64,000 nt of DNA from Acidobacteriota bacterium (lineage in GTDB: Bacteria; Acidobacteriota; Terriglobia; Acidiferrales; UBA7541): NCBI GenBank assembly GCA_013289835.1, contig JABCZG010000001.1, positions 1-64,000 of the forward strand, given 5' to 3'. The notes under the pieces were generated by a model. It made no database searches, was not told the origin of the DNA, and was given only the letters and a program-made list of their open reading frames with translations. The position numbers and the translations under genes were made by a program. Positions 53,042 through 61,015 of the stretch are shown here, piece by piece (positions within the stretch are counted from its first letter, which is position 1; the number at the start of each line of letters is the position of its first letter).

Positions 53042-53207
53042 TGGAACCCTCCTAAGGCCGCGAGGCTATAACACAACTGCTTGTTGTCAAGGGCTAATTG
53101 CCCGGCCACAGACTGGAAATGCCAAGCTCCGGATGGAAGAATCGAAAACGGAGAACCGAACTAGGAAGAGATGGCGCTTTCGGAGCAAGGCGCAACCTCA
53201 CGCCAAG

Positions 53208-53264
53208 CGGGAGATTCTTTCCGCTAAACCCGCGGGATGGAGAAGAGCTGGCGCTCCCGGGGCC
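53208..53264 (+). repeat. Dispersed repeat B, copy 1
   Basis: This segment, containing CCGCTAAACCCGCGGGATGG and GAGAAGAG, recurs in inverse orientation at about 60951-61015 with only a few mismatches. It is non-coding. It lies in the 323-base spacer before the RHH/PIN genes. Confidence 0.7.
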
Positions 53265-53317
53265 ACACGCCACACGCAAAATCGGCGTATGGGGTACCAG
53301 CGGTCTTCTCAAGCCAT

Positions 53318-53346
53318 TTGTAATACACAACGTAATACGGTATGAT
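53318..53346 (+). promoter_or_regulatory. Promoter and operator of the RHH/PIN toxin-antitoxin operon
   Basis: TTGTAA (53318-53323), 17 bases and TATGAT (53341-53346). Two direct repeats GTAATAC (53320-53326 and 53332-53338), spaced 12 bases start to start, sit over the promoter and are likely binding sites for the ribbon-helix-helix antitoxin. Confidence 0.65.
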
Positions 53347-53364
53347 CAAACGAAAGGTGACGCC

Positions 53365-53625
53365 ATGGCATCTCCGCTGACACTGAGACTGGATGAAAAA
53401 ACGCGGAAGCGCATTGCGCGCATCGCCAGCCGCAAGCAAGTCTCCACCTCCGAAGTCGTTCGCCGCGCCATCGAAGCATGGACCGACTTGCAGGAGCCGG
53501 TCACCTCGCCGTACCAAGCGATCTCCGATTTGATCGGAGTCGTCCGCGGTGGAAACCCGAAACGCTCGACACAAACCGGCCGCAGCTTCCGCAAACTCCT
53601 ACAGCGCCGCCGGGGCCGCCGTTGA
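53365..53625 (+). CDS. Ribbon-helix-helix antitoxin
   Basis: An 86-residue CopG/RHH protein. 'ASPLTLRLDEKTRKRIARIA' forms the DNA-binding ribbon and first helix, followed by 'QVSTSEVVRRAIEAW'. The C-terminal part with Arg-rich end probably wraps the PIN toxin. The ATG at 53365 has AAAGGTGA upstream. It overlaps the PIN gene (TTGA). Confidence 0.85.
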   Translation: MASPLTLRLDEKTRKRIARIASRKQVSTSEVVRRAIEAWTDLQEPVTSPYQAISDLIGVVRGGNPKRSTQTGRSFRKLLQRRRGRR

Positions 53626-54026
53626 TCCTTGTGGATGCCGGGCCGCTGGTCGCGCTCGTTGATGCCGGTGACCAGCATCATGCCAGGTGCGTTGCCGCGC
53701 TCAAGGATTTCCGCGAACCCATGGCCACAGTCTGGCCTCCGCTCACAGAAGCGATGTACCTGCTCGCCGATCTTCCCAAAGCTCAGGAAGCGCTCTGGGA
53801 AATGTTAGACCGTGGAGCGCTGCGGCTCCTCCCCCTGGACGCGGGCGATGCTCCCCGGATCCGCGAACTCATGAAAAAATACGCCAACCGCCGCATGGAC
53901 CTCGCCGATGCGGCTCTCTTGCGCGTCGCGGAACGAGAAGGCATCGCACAGATTTTCACCGTAGATCGCCGCGATTTCTCCATCTATCGCCTCCACGGCC
54001 GCATCCGTCCCACGCTCCTTCCCTGA
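53622..54026 (+). CDS. PIN-domain toxin (VapC-like ribonuclease)
   Basis: A 134-residue PIN nuclease. Acidic metal ligands are visible in 'ILVDAGPLVALVD', 'PPLTEAMYLL', 'MDLADAALLRVAE' and 'IFTVDRRDF'. The start is TTG inside the antitoxin stop codon; a GTG nine bases later is an alternative. A longer frame extending into the antitoxin gene is rejected. Target RNA unknown. Confidence 0.87.
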   Translation: MILVDAGPLVALVDAGDQHHARCVAALKDFREPMATVWPPLTEAMYLLADLPKAQEALWEMLDRGALRLLPLDAGDAPRIRELMKKYANRRMDLADAALLRVAEREGIAQIFTVDRRDFSIYRLHGRIRPTLLP

Positions 54027-54098
54027 CGGACTTCAACGCCCATTTTCGAATTTCCAATTTCGAACATCCGTTTTCCGCTCCTCATGCCCTATCCAAGA

Positions 54099-54134
54099 GC
54101 GTTTTTCGGAAGTACGGGGCGGCCACCGGCCAAG
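54099..54134 (+). repeat. Dispersed repeat A, copy 1
   Basis: GCGTTTTTCGGAAGTACGGG followed by a GGCCACCGGCC hairpin element, in the spacer after the PIN gene. Same-orientation copies are at 55113 and 59598. Confidence 0.75.
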
Positions 54135-54223
54135 TTTCAAGAGTGCTATGATGCCGCTGCTTATCCCTTGCGGATGGGTCAACCAGTCCCAGCAATCCCC
54201 TGCTAGGTTCGAGGAGGCGGAGC

Positions 54224-55015
54224 ATGCGAGCAGTTCTACTCTCCGTAGCGGTGCTATTCCTGTGCAGCCCAATGCCGGCCCAACAAAGGCAGCCTGCTCC
54301 TGTGCCAAGGACGTTTGTTCCCAACGAGCCGCTGCCATGCGTGGCATTTAACAGCATGGCGGCCCGCTTGGACGCGGTTTACTACGTCGAAGAAATCAGC
54401 AAGTCCGACTACGACGAGGGCATGAAAAGGTACAGGAATGGCACACAGATAGACGGTGTGGACTATTTCAAAAGCGACAAGGACAAATATCAGCGGATGA
54501 CGTTACAGCTGGACAAACGCGCCGACTTCATTCGCTGGTACGCCGTGGAAGGAGGACGCGCGCAACTGGCCGCAGCCAATGCTCAATGCAACACCGAATT
54601 AGGAGAGCGAGAGACCACCTACGCTCAAGTTGACGCCCTCCGGCAGTTGCAGGATACGTTGACGGTTGCGCAGGCGGAGGGGCTACTGGCGGATGCCGCC
54701 TTGGAAGGTCAGAATGTGGTGATAAAAGCCCTCCTGCAGAGCGAGACGGAGCAACGAAAACTTGTGGGCCGCTACAACAAGCTGATCGAAAACGTGAATA
54801 CCTACAATAAGGCGGTAAACGACCTCGTTGTCACCGTGAACGATGCGATGGATGAGCCAAAGGGCTCCAAGATAGCCCCAAAGTTGAGCTTCAATTTTAT
54901 TCGCCTGCCTTCCATCGCTTGCACGGAGAGCGCAGTCGCGTTTACGAATGCGACCACCTACATGGCCAACGTGCGCGCCATGGCCATCGCGTCGTCAACG
55001 ATGCACTGCGAGTAG
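54224..55015 (+). CDS. Secreted hypothetical protein with coiled-coil character
   Basis: A 263-residue protein with a signal peptide (about 1-19, ending SPMPAQ). The middle (about 95-205) is strongly helical and Gln/Glu/Ala-rich, suggesting a coiled coil. Four cysteines (about 39, 121, 228 and 262) could make disulfides. GAGGAGG lies upstream of the ATG. Not recognised. Confidence 0.72.
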   Translation: MRAVLLSVAVLFLCSPMPAQQRQPAPVPRTFVPNEPLPCVAFNSMAARLDAVYYVEEISKSDYDEGMKRYRNGTQIDGVDYFKSDKDKYQRMTLQLDKRADFIRWYAVEGGRAQLAAANAQCNTELGERETTYAQVDALRQLQDTLTVAQAEGLLADAALEGQNVVIKALLQSETEQRKLVGRYNKLIENVNTYNKAVNDLVVTVNDAMDEPKGSKIAPKLSFNFIRLPSIACTESAVAFTNATTYMANVRAMAIASSTMHCE

Positions 55016-55112
55016 CCGCTGAAGGGGTCTAGTCCCCCGGGGCGTCAAGGTCAAAGACCGCACCGTCCTACGGGGCGTAAGCGTGAAAACCGCAGGGATG
55101 CGCCACCCAAAG

Positions 55113-55149
55113 GCGTTTTTCGGAACTAAGGCGCGGCCACCGGCCCAAG
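55113..55149 (+). repeat. Dispersed repeat A, copy 2
   Basis: GCGTTTTTCGGAACTAAGGC then GCGGCCACCGGCC, preceded by CGCCACCCAAA as in copy 3. It is non-coding, in a spacer between convergent genes. Confidence 0.75.
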
Positions 55150-55226
55150 AACCAGAAGTTCGGGAAAGCCCGGCCCACCTGCCTGGCATCTCGTTCTCTT
55201 CGCTTGCTCACAAACAATGTTCTCGA

Positions 55227-56186
55227 TTAGAGAACATGCGTCACTGCGACTTCAATGCGGTTGCGTCCGGTGCGCTTGGCGGCGTAAAGAGCTGCATCTG
55301 CTTGGCTGACTAACCGGCTGAAATCCGGGGCCTGTGTCCCTTCGAAGCCCGCAAGGCCGAAACTCGCTGTCGCCGTGAGGCTGCCCGCACCGAAATCAAA
55401 CTTCGCCGCCTCCAGCTCCGCGCGGATTCGCTCGATCACAACCATCGCGTTCTCCTGAGTCGAATGCGTCAAGATAAGAAGGAACTCCTCTCCGCCTATA
55501 CGGCCACAGATATCACTCCGCCTGGAATTAGCTCTAAGGATTTCAGAGAATTTCTTTAAGACCGTATCGCCTGCATCGTGTCCATGCGTGTCATTGACGG
55601 CCTTGAAATGGTCCAAGTCTGCCAGCACCACCAGAAAGGAAAAGCCATACCTGGCCGCCCCGCTCAGTTGGCGGGCGGCCCACTCTTCAATCGCTCGACG
55701 GTTGGGCAGTCCGGTTAGAGCATCCGTGAGAGCGAGTTCTTCCAACAATAGATTTTTGGCCTCAAGTTGCCGATGGAGTTCTACAATCCTGCGACCCACT
55801 CCCACGCGGGCCAGCAGTTCATCGGAATGGAACGGCTTCGTCAGGTAGTCATCGGCGCCGGCCGCCAACCCTTTCACAAGCTTGTCCTTCTCAGTTATTC
55901 CCGTCAGGATGATGATGTAGGTGTAGGTTTGTCGAAGGTCATTACGTATGTGCTGGCAGAGCTCTATTCCGCTCAGGTCCGGCATCATCCAGTCTGTAAT
56001 GACTACAGAAGGCTGATGCTCGGAAAAAAGGTCAATGGCTTCGCTTCCGCTCTTTGCAAACAGGACCGTGTACTGCCTTTTAGATAGAGCGTGCTCGACC
56101 AACTTGCGGTAGATTCGCGAATCGTCAGCTACCAGCACTTTGAAGTCGCAGGCAGTGGCGTCCACTTCACATTTGGCTAATCTCAT
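55227..56186 (-). CDS. Response regulator diguanylate cyclase (REC-GGDEF)
   Basis: A 319-residue PleD/WspR-type enzyme making c-di-GMP from GTP. The receiver domain has D21/D22, phosphoacceptor D65 ('ITDWMMPDLSG') and K117 ('DDYLTKPF'). After a short helix comes the cyclase with 'DALTGLPNRR', an active-site GGEEF (231-235) and an inhibitory RxxD site (R222-D225) five residues before it. All key residues are present, so it looks active and product-inhibited. PilZ and a second GGDEF gene follow upstream on the same strand. Confidence 0.95.
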   Translation of the reverse strand: MRLAKCEVDATACDFKVLVADDSRIYRKLVEHALSKRQYTVLFAKSGSEAIDLFSEHQPSVVITDWMMPDLSGIELCQHIRNDLRQTYTYIIILTGITEKDKLVKGLAAGADDYLTKPFHSDELLARVGVGRRIVELHRQLEAKNLLLEELALTDALTGLPNRRAIEEWAARQLSGAARYGFSFLVVLADLDHFKAVNDTHGHDAGDTVLKKFSEILRANSRRSDICGRIGGEEFLLILTHSTQENAMVVIERIRAELEAAKFDFGAGSLTATASFGLAGFEGTQAPDFSRLVSQADAALYAAKRTGRNRIEVAVTHVL

Positions 56187-56295
56187 CTTTAGACTTCAGT
56201 CCCGTTCGCTGCTTGGCCCTAGTTCCAACGGTGCTCCATACCTTTTTCGCGAGGGCGACCACTTCGCAAAATAGGCTTCCTGAATTGTTGGCCCC

Positions 56296-56613
56296 TTAAA
56301 CGGTAGCTACTTCGTGCAGCCAGGTCTCAAGTACGGAGGCGCAACCCGACTCCAGAGCAATAAATTCCACGCCCATTCCAATGTTCGGGTGTGAATGGGC
56401 CACCACGCCTCCAGCCGCGAAAACCTGCCCCTGGTAAGTGATTTGAATACTGATGATAGTGCCGGACGGCAGCGGATTAGCCGTATCTAGATAACATCCA
56501 TGAGAACACAGGTCGCTTGTAGAGGTCTCCAGTCGCGCGCCTGAGGTTGATCCCATCAACTCGGCCGACGCAAAAAAGGGGAAGCGGGGCGATCGACGGC
56601 GCTCGGATTCCAT
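56296..56613 (-). CDS. PilZ domain protein
   Basis: A 105-residue single-domain c-di-GMP receptor candidate. The RxxxR motif is in 'RRRSPRFPF'. The second motif reads 'SDLCSHGCYLD', where the usual serine of DxSxxG is Cys. Sandwiched between two GGDEF genes, it is a likely local effector. An output partner is not seen. Confidence 0.88.
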   Translation of the reverse strand: MESERRRSPRFPFFASAELMGSTSGARLETSTSDLCSHGCYLDTANPLPSGTIISIQITYQGQVFAAGGVVAHSHPNIGMGVEFIALESGCASVLETWLHEVATV

Positions 56614-56714
56614 CTAGACCGCTCCCCTCAAACGCAAGAAGCCAGCCAAGTGCGGATCTTTCTCTTCGCCCATGGTGCGGCTACATTTCATAGGCCACGC
56701 GTTACCTCGCTTTA

Positions 56715-58028
56715 CTAAGCTCGCGCTTTCATGGCCTTCATCTCGTACATAGCCACGTCTGCCTTCCGCAGGAGGGCTTCGATTCTTTCACCGTCATGAG
56801 GATAAATTGCAACGCCGATGCTGACGGAAATCCGCGGCCCCATCCCGTCATTGGCAATGCTGTCGCAGATGCGTTGCGCCACCTGCTTGGCCGCCTCTGC
56901 GCCGGTTTCCGGTAAGACAACCGCAAACTCGTCGCCGCCGTAGCGCGCCGCCGTGTCGATGTCCCGGCAGAAGTTCAAGACGTCCGCCACGCGGCAAAGC
57001 GCATGGCTTCCCTCGAGATGCCCGTAAAGATCATTGATGCGCTTCAACCCATCCAGGTCAAATAACAACAGGGCAAACTCCCTCCCCGTGCGCCCGGAAC
57101 GCTTGATTTCCGTATCCAGCACTTCTGCAAGATGGCGGTAGTTGGCCAGTCCCGTCAACGGATCGCGGGCCGCTTGTTGACGCAGATGATCCTCCAACTG
57201 GCGCTGTTTGGTGACATCCTCAGTGATCACTTCATAGGCGTTCAGCTCGCCCTGCTCACCCATGACTTCTTGTCCGCTGAGCCGGACCTTCAGGGTTGTG
57301 CCGTCCCTTCGTTTCCATTCGATTTCGATGGGATCGACTAAACCTTGCTGGGCCGATTGCCCCAACAATTGCGCTCGTCTAACCGGATTTAGAATCAGGT
57401 CGCTCGCAAGGTTTACCGCCAGGAGTTCCTCTTTTGAGGCATACCCCAGCATTTTCATCATGGCTTCGTTCACTTCCAGAAATTTGCCGTCGAGGGCGCA
57501 CCGGCAAATTCCGTAGCTCAGATTTCCTGCCAGAGCGCGGTATCGTGCTTCCGAATGCCGCAATCCGATTTGCGCTTGGTCGCGTTCCTCGCGCAATGCT
57601 TTCTCATCCAGAGCCCGATGAACGGCTACGGGAAGATGACCAATGTGATTCATTTCAATGCAGTCGTAGGCGCCTCTTGTAATGAACTCCGCCACTGTCT
57701 CCCTTTGCAAGATGCGACCAACGAAGATAAGCGGGATCTGCCTCCTCGACCGCTGCAAAACTTCCAGCGCCTGCGTTTCCTGCCAATTAGGACTGGGATA
57801 TTCGGCGACAACAAGGTCATAGGTGCGCGAGCTCAGCTGTTCGCTAAACTCCTCGGGAGTTGCAACGGTGTCCGCGCTGACCGTGAAATGCACCCTGTCG
57901 AGCTCTTGCAGGCAGCGTTCTACTTCCGCAGCGTGACTATGAACAAACAAGATGTGCAGAGGCGGATGTCTACCTTCTGATCCGGTCGCGGCGTTTCTCT
58001 TGAGCCGAGGTTTTGGGGTCGCGGCCAT
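56715..58028 (-). CDS. Pseudo-receiver-PAS-GGDEF diguanylate cyclase
   Basis: A 437-residue protein. The N-terminal receiver-like domain (about 24-140) lacks the phosphoacceptor (E76 in 'VVAEYPSP') and the conserved Lys, so it is probably not phosphorylated. A PAS domain follows (about 160-275), then a GGDEF domain with 'LTGLANYRHL', an intact GGDEF (364-368) and an RDID I-site (355-358). I chose the ATG at 58028. A start at 58184 adds 52 residues without family match. The active site looks functional. Confidence 0.92.
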   Translation of the reverse strand: MAATPKPRLKRNAATGSEGRHPPLHILFVHSHAAEVERCLQELDRVHFTVSADTVATPEEFSEQLSSRTYDLVVAEYPSPNWQETQALEVLQRSRRQIPLIFVGRILQRETVAEFITRGAYDCIEMNHIGHLPVAVHRALDEKALREERDQAQIGLRHSEARYRALAGNLSYGICRCALDGKFLEVNEAMMKMLGYASKEELLAVNLASDLILNPVRRAQLLGQSAQQGLVDPIEIEWKRRDGTTLKVRLSGQEVMGEQGELNAYEVITEDVTKQRQLEDHLRQQAARDPLTGLANYRHLAEVLDTEIKRSGRTGREFALLLFDLDGLKRINDLYGHLEGSHALCRVADVLNFCRDIDTAARYGGDEFAVVLPETGAEAAKQVAQRICDSIANDGMGPRISVSIGVAIYPHDGERIEALLRKADVAMYEMKAMKARA

Positions 58029-58223
58029 AGCAAGCTGGGAAACATTCGCGGGAGCCAGGTCCTTCCTATCCCAAGCTGGCCCCCGAGAGTGTTTGGGTTC
58101 TAAGCATGTGAATCCTAGAGCAGGAGGGTATCGCTGTCTGTTCCATATTAGACAGTTATAATTTACTGTTAACCCATAGAGCACAGCAGTGGGGACCTTG
58201 ATGGCGCTGAGTTCTTCTGCTAA

Positions 58224-58925
58224 TTACCACGGCCAAGTCGTGCCGTCATAGCTCAGGAATTTCCCCGTCAGCTCCATCGGATTCCCTTCCAGCACCTTGC
58301 GCATGCCTCCAATGCTCTGCTCCGGCGTCAGGGCTGCGTTCGCTCCTCCCATGTCCGTCTGCACCCATCCCGGACTGAAGATCACCACGCTAATTCCCCG
58401 CGGCTCCACTTCTTTCGCCAGGATGGACATCGTCATGTTCAACGCCGCTTTGCTTGTCCTGTATTGATAAGCGATTCCAAATCCGAGCGTGGACCCCACC
58501 GTTTGTAGTGAGCCCATCCCCGAACTGATCGCGATAATCTGTTTCCGCTTACTGGCCGCCACGTTTTCGATCAGCGCCTCGGCCACCCGGATCGCTCCCA
58601 GCACGTTGGTCTCGAAGGACTCGCGCCATCCAGCAAAATTGAGCGCGCCAAGTTTGTCTCCGTTTCGCGTATAAATGGCCGAGTTCAAGACCAGCAAATC
58701 CACCGGCTTGCCGCCCAGACTTTGCGCCAATTGTTTGACGGATGCATCGCTCGCCACATCCAGGCCATGCAAAGACACATTTTTATTCTTCGCCAGCTGC
58801 TGCAATTCCTCGCTGCTTTTTGGGTCGCGCGCCGTCGCAATCACGTCCCATCCGTCCGCCGCATACTGCCGCGCAAATTCCAACCCTAGCCCGCGATTCG
58901 CTCCAGTAATCAAAATACTCGGCAT
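58224..58925 (-). CDS. Short-chain dehydrogenase/reductase (C-factor-like)
   Basis: An NAD(P)-dependent oxidoreductase of 233 residues. It has the 'TGANRGLGLEFARQ' nucleotide motif, 'NSAIY' in place of NNAG, the catalytic Ser in 'AISSGMGS' and the Tyr-x3-Lys in 'YRTSKAAL'. The C-terminus 'SPGWVQTDMGG' and the short length match the CsgA/C-factor branch. Substrate unknown. Confidence 0.9.
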   Translation of the reverse strand: MPSILITGANRGLGLEFARQYAADGWDVIATARDPKSSEELQQLAKNKNVSLHGLDVASDASVKQLAQSLGGKPVDLLVLNSAIYTRNGDKLGALNFAGWRESFETNVLGAIRVAEALIENVAASKRKQIIAISSGMGSLQTVGSTLGFGIAYQYRTSKAALNMTMSILAKEVEPRGISVVIFSPGWVQTDMGGANAALTPEQSIGGMRKVLEGNPMELTGKFLSYDGTTWPW

Positions 58926-59133
58926 GATCAGTCTCTCCTCCGTGCGCCAAATTCTTCGTCAGAACGAGTGCAAGCGCCAGTTCGCGCCCATATCTCTTCT
59001 AACGCGCAATTCATTGGATGCTCCATGTCCTTTTTCGTCGCGCGGGCGGGCGGGCCAACATCCAAGCAGCAACAACGTTTTTTTATTTACCATGTGGGTA
59101 TCTACTGTAGAATTGCCCTAAGTAAGGGTACCG

Positions 59134-59322
59134 ATGACCGAGAAGTATAAACTCACGCGACCGGAAATGAACGCGCTCTTGCGCGATCTACGAAACATTC
59201 TCAAATACGGGGACGAGCGGGAGTTTATGCAGGTTTTGCGGAAGCGCGGGATAAAGGACGAGGACCCGCGTTTCGGCGAGATCCTGAAGCTTTTCCGCGA
59301 ACTGCGGAGCGGGAAGACTTGA
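59134..59322 (+). CDS. Small hypothetical protein
   Basis: A 62-residue, highly charged, all-helical protein. AAGGG lies six bases before the ATG and a weak promoter (TTTACC, 16 bases, TAGAAT at 59108) lies upstream. Its last 98 bases overlap the end of an opposing small gene. Not recognised. Confidence 0.55.
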   Translation: MTEKYKLTRPEMNALLRDLRNILKYGDEREFMQVLRKRGIKDEDPRFGEILKLFRELRSGKT

Positions 59323-59449
59323 CCGCGAGTTTGTGGATGTCCTTCAGCATAGCCTTGGCCTCCGCTGGCGTCAGGGCGCCAAGGTGCCCTTCGATTATTT
59401 CAGCCGTTCTTCGGGCCGCCGCATCCAGCCTTGTTTTCTTGATGGCCAT
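59225..59449 (-). CDS. Small basic hypothetical protein
   Basis: A 74-residue protein with an N-terminal helical part ('TRLDAAARRTAEIIEGHLGA' then 'TPAEAKAMLKDIHKLA') and a Ser/Arg/Lys-rich tail that suggests nucleic-acid binding. The start is ATG at 59449. It overlaps the opposing small gene tail to tail. At least one of the two may be spurious. Confidence 0.5.
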   Translation of the reverse strand: MAIKKTRLDAAARRTAEIIEGHLGALTPAEAKAMLKDIHKLAVKSSRSAVRGKASGSRRNAGPRPLSRASAKPA

Positions 59450-59597
59450 TCCAATCTCAGAATAACAGCAAGAGATAGCCTCTGCAACGCCGTTCCGGAG
59501 CGGTTTCTCCGGGTGCCACATAGGCGGGTTTACCGTGTGGGGATTTTCTATTTTCCGCTTTCTGCTTTCTAGTTTTCTTTCCCCCCGCCACCCAAAT

Positions 59598-59635
59598 GCG
59601 TTTTTCGGAAGTAAGGCGTATCCACCCGCCCGAAG
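59598..59635 (+). repeat. Dispersed repeat A, copy 3
   Basis: GCGTTTTTCGGAAGTAAGGC with a diverged second half, preceded by CGCCACCCAAA. It is in the 290-base spacer before the RsbRD-like gene, which holds no other gene. Confidence 0.7.
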
Positions 59636-59739
59636 ATTGTTTCTCCTGTCTGAAATGTATCTCGTATTGAACAGTCATGTATAGAACAGCCTTGCGACTC
59701 CCAGCGTGGAATACTGCCTATGGATAAGAGGGGGTTACT

Positions 59740-60240
59740 GTGACGAGAACTACAGTTCCACCAGCGGGCGGCGGCGAGTCCCCTCCGGCTTCTATAGGTA
59801 GAGAGTCCGTGGCCGACATTCTCGAACAGGAACTCGACCCTACCATCCGTGAGTGGCTAGGGCTAGTCGAGAAGGAACCAGACTTGCTTCGCATCCCTCT
59901 GAATTTCGAAGAACGCACCGGCCATCTCCCAAAACTCCTCCATGACGTAATTGCCAGGCTGCGTCTCGACAAAGGATCGAAAGCTCCGATTTCCGTCGCT
60001 GCCAGCCGCCACGGAGAGCTGCGACGCAAGCAAGGCTACACGGCTGCCATGGTCGTGGACGAATCCCGCATCCTGCAAGTCTGCATTTTTTCGACGCTGC
60101 ATCGCAATGAGCGTCGCGTGATATTCAGCAAGCTGCTGCCCGATGTCGTGACCATTGCCGACGAAGTGGATGCGCAATTAAAGCAGCAAGTCCTCTGCTT
60201 CCTGCCGGTAGAAACGCCGAAAAGAGGCGCTCCGAACTGA
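59740..60240 (+). CDS. RsbRD N-terminal-domain-like protein
   Basis: A 166-residue protein beginning with GTG. From about residue 25 it resembles the RsbT co-antagonist RsbRD N-terminal domain: 'EWLGLVEKEPDLLRIPLNFE' then 'RTGHLPKLLHDVIARL'. In stressosome-type systems such domains are sensory. Here it stands alone, without STAS domain, 19 bases before a Crp/Fnr gene, so it may sense a signal for that regulator. Confidence 0.75.
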   Translation: MTRTTVPPAGGGESPPASIGRESVADILEQELDPTIREWLGLVEKEPDLLRIPLNFEERTGHLPKLLHDVIARLRLDKGSKAPISVAASRHGELRRKQGYTAAMVVDESRILQVCIFSTLHRNERRVIFSKLLPDVVTIADEVDAQLKQQVLCFLPVETPKRGAPN

Positions 60241-60259
60241 ATTTGCTTCCAGTGCCCGT

Positions 60260-60925
60260 ATGAAAATGAAGAAATCCAACACGGAATCGCACGAGCCGCA
60301 GACCTTTCGCGATACTTTGGGAAAGCCCAGAAAGGTCGCCGAATTTCAGAAAGACGAACACATTTACTGCCAAGGTGACGCCGCTAAGAACGTAATGTAC
60401 ATCCAAAAGGGCAACGTAAAATTTTCCGTGGTTAGCTCCACGGGCAAGGTGGCGGTGGTCGCCATGCTTGGTCCCAGCGACTTTTTTGGCGAGGGCTGCA
60501 TGGCGGGTCAATCGCTCCGCATGGGCACCGCCACGGCCATTACCCCCACCACCCTTCTGGCCATCGACAAAAACGAATTGCTGGGCATGCTCCGCACACG
60601 GGACAAATTATCCGACTCTTTTGTTGAATTCATGCTCAGTCATAAAAATCGCGTCGAGGAAGCTTTGATCGACCAACTCTTCAATTCCTCCGAGAAGCGG
60701 CTCGCCCGCGCGCTCCTCGTGCTCGGACGTTATGGAAAAGTGCAGCACCAGCTCCTCGACGAGCTGCCAACGATTTCCCAGGAGACTTTGTCGGAAATCA
60801 TAGGCACTACACGCTCGCGCGTGAATTTCTTCATGAACAAATTCAGAAAACTGGGCTTCATCGAATACCACAACCGTAAAATCAAGATCAACAAATCCTT
60901 GCTGACATTTGTTCTGGACGAGTAA
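60260..60925 (+). CDS. Crp/Fnr-family transcriptional regulator
   Basis: A 221-residue regulator. The N-terminal cyclic-nucleotide-type beta-roll ('IYCQGDAAKNVMYIQKGNVK', 'GPSDFFGEGCMAG') is followed by a long dimer helix and a winged HTH ('ISQETLSEIIGTTRSRVNFF'). No FNR-like N-terminal cysteine set is seen, so it is not an oxygen-sensing Fe-S form. The ligand is unknown. It forms a likely operon with the RsbRD-like gene. Confidence 0.92.
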   Translation: MKMKKSNTESHEPQTFRDTLGKPRKVAEFQKDEHIYCQGDAAKNVMYIQKGNVKFSVVSSTGKVAVVAMLGPSDFFGEGCMAGQSLRMGTATAITPTTLLAIDKNELLGMLRTRDKLSDSFVEFMLSHKNRVEEALIDQLFNSSEKRLARALLVLGRYGKVQHQLLDELPTISQETLSEIIGTTRSRVNFFMNKFRKLGFIEYHNRKIKINKSLLTFVLDE

Positions 60926-60950
60926 GCCCGCCGCCGGGTGCCGGGTCGCC

Positions 60951-61015
60951 CCTCCCGGGAGCGCCGCCTCTTCTCCATCCCGCGGGTTTAGCGGGATGAA
61001 CCTCCCGATTGGCGG
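60951..61015 (-). repeat. Dispersed repeat B, copy 2
   Basis: Inverted relative to copy 1 at 53208. It contains the hairpin CATCCCGC/GCGGGATG. It lies 25 bases after the Crp/Fnr stop. Confidence 0.7.
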
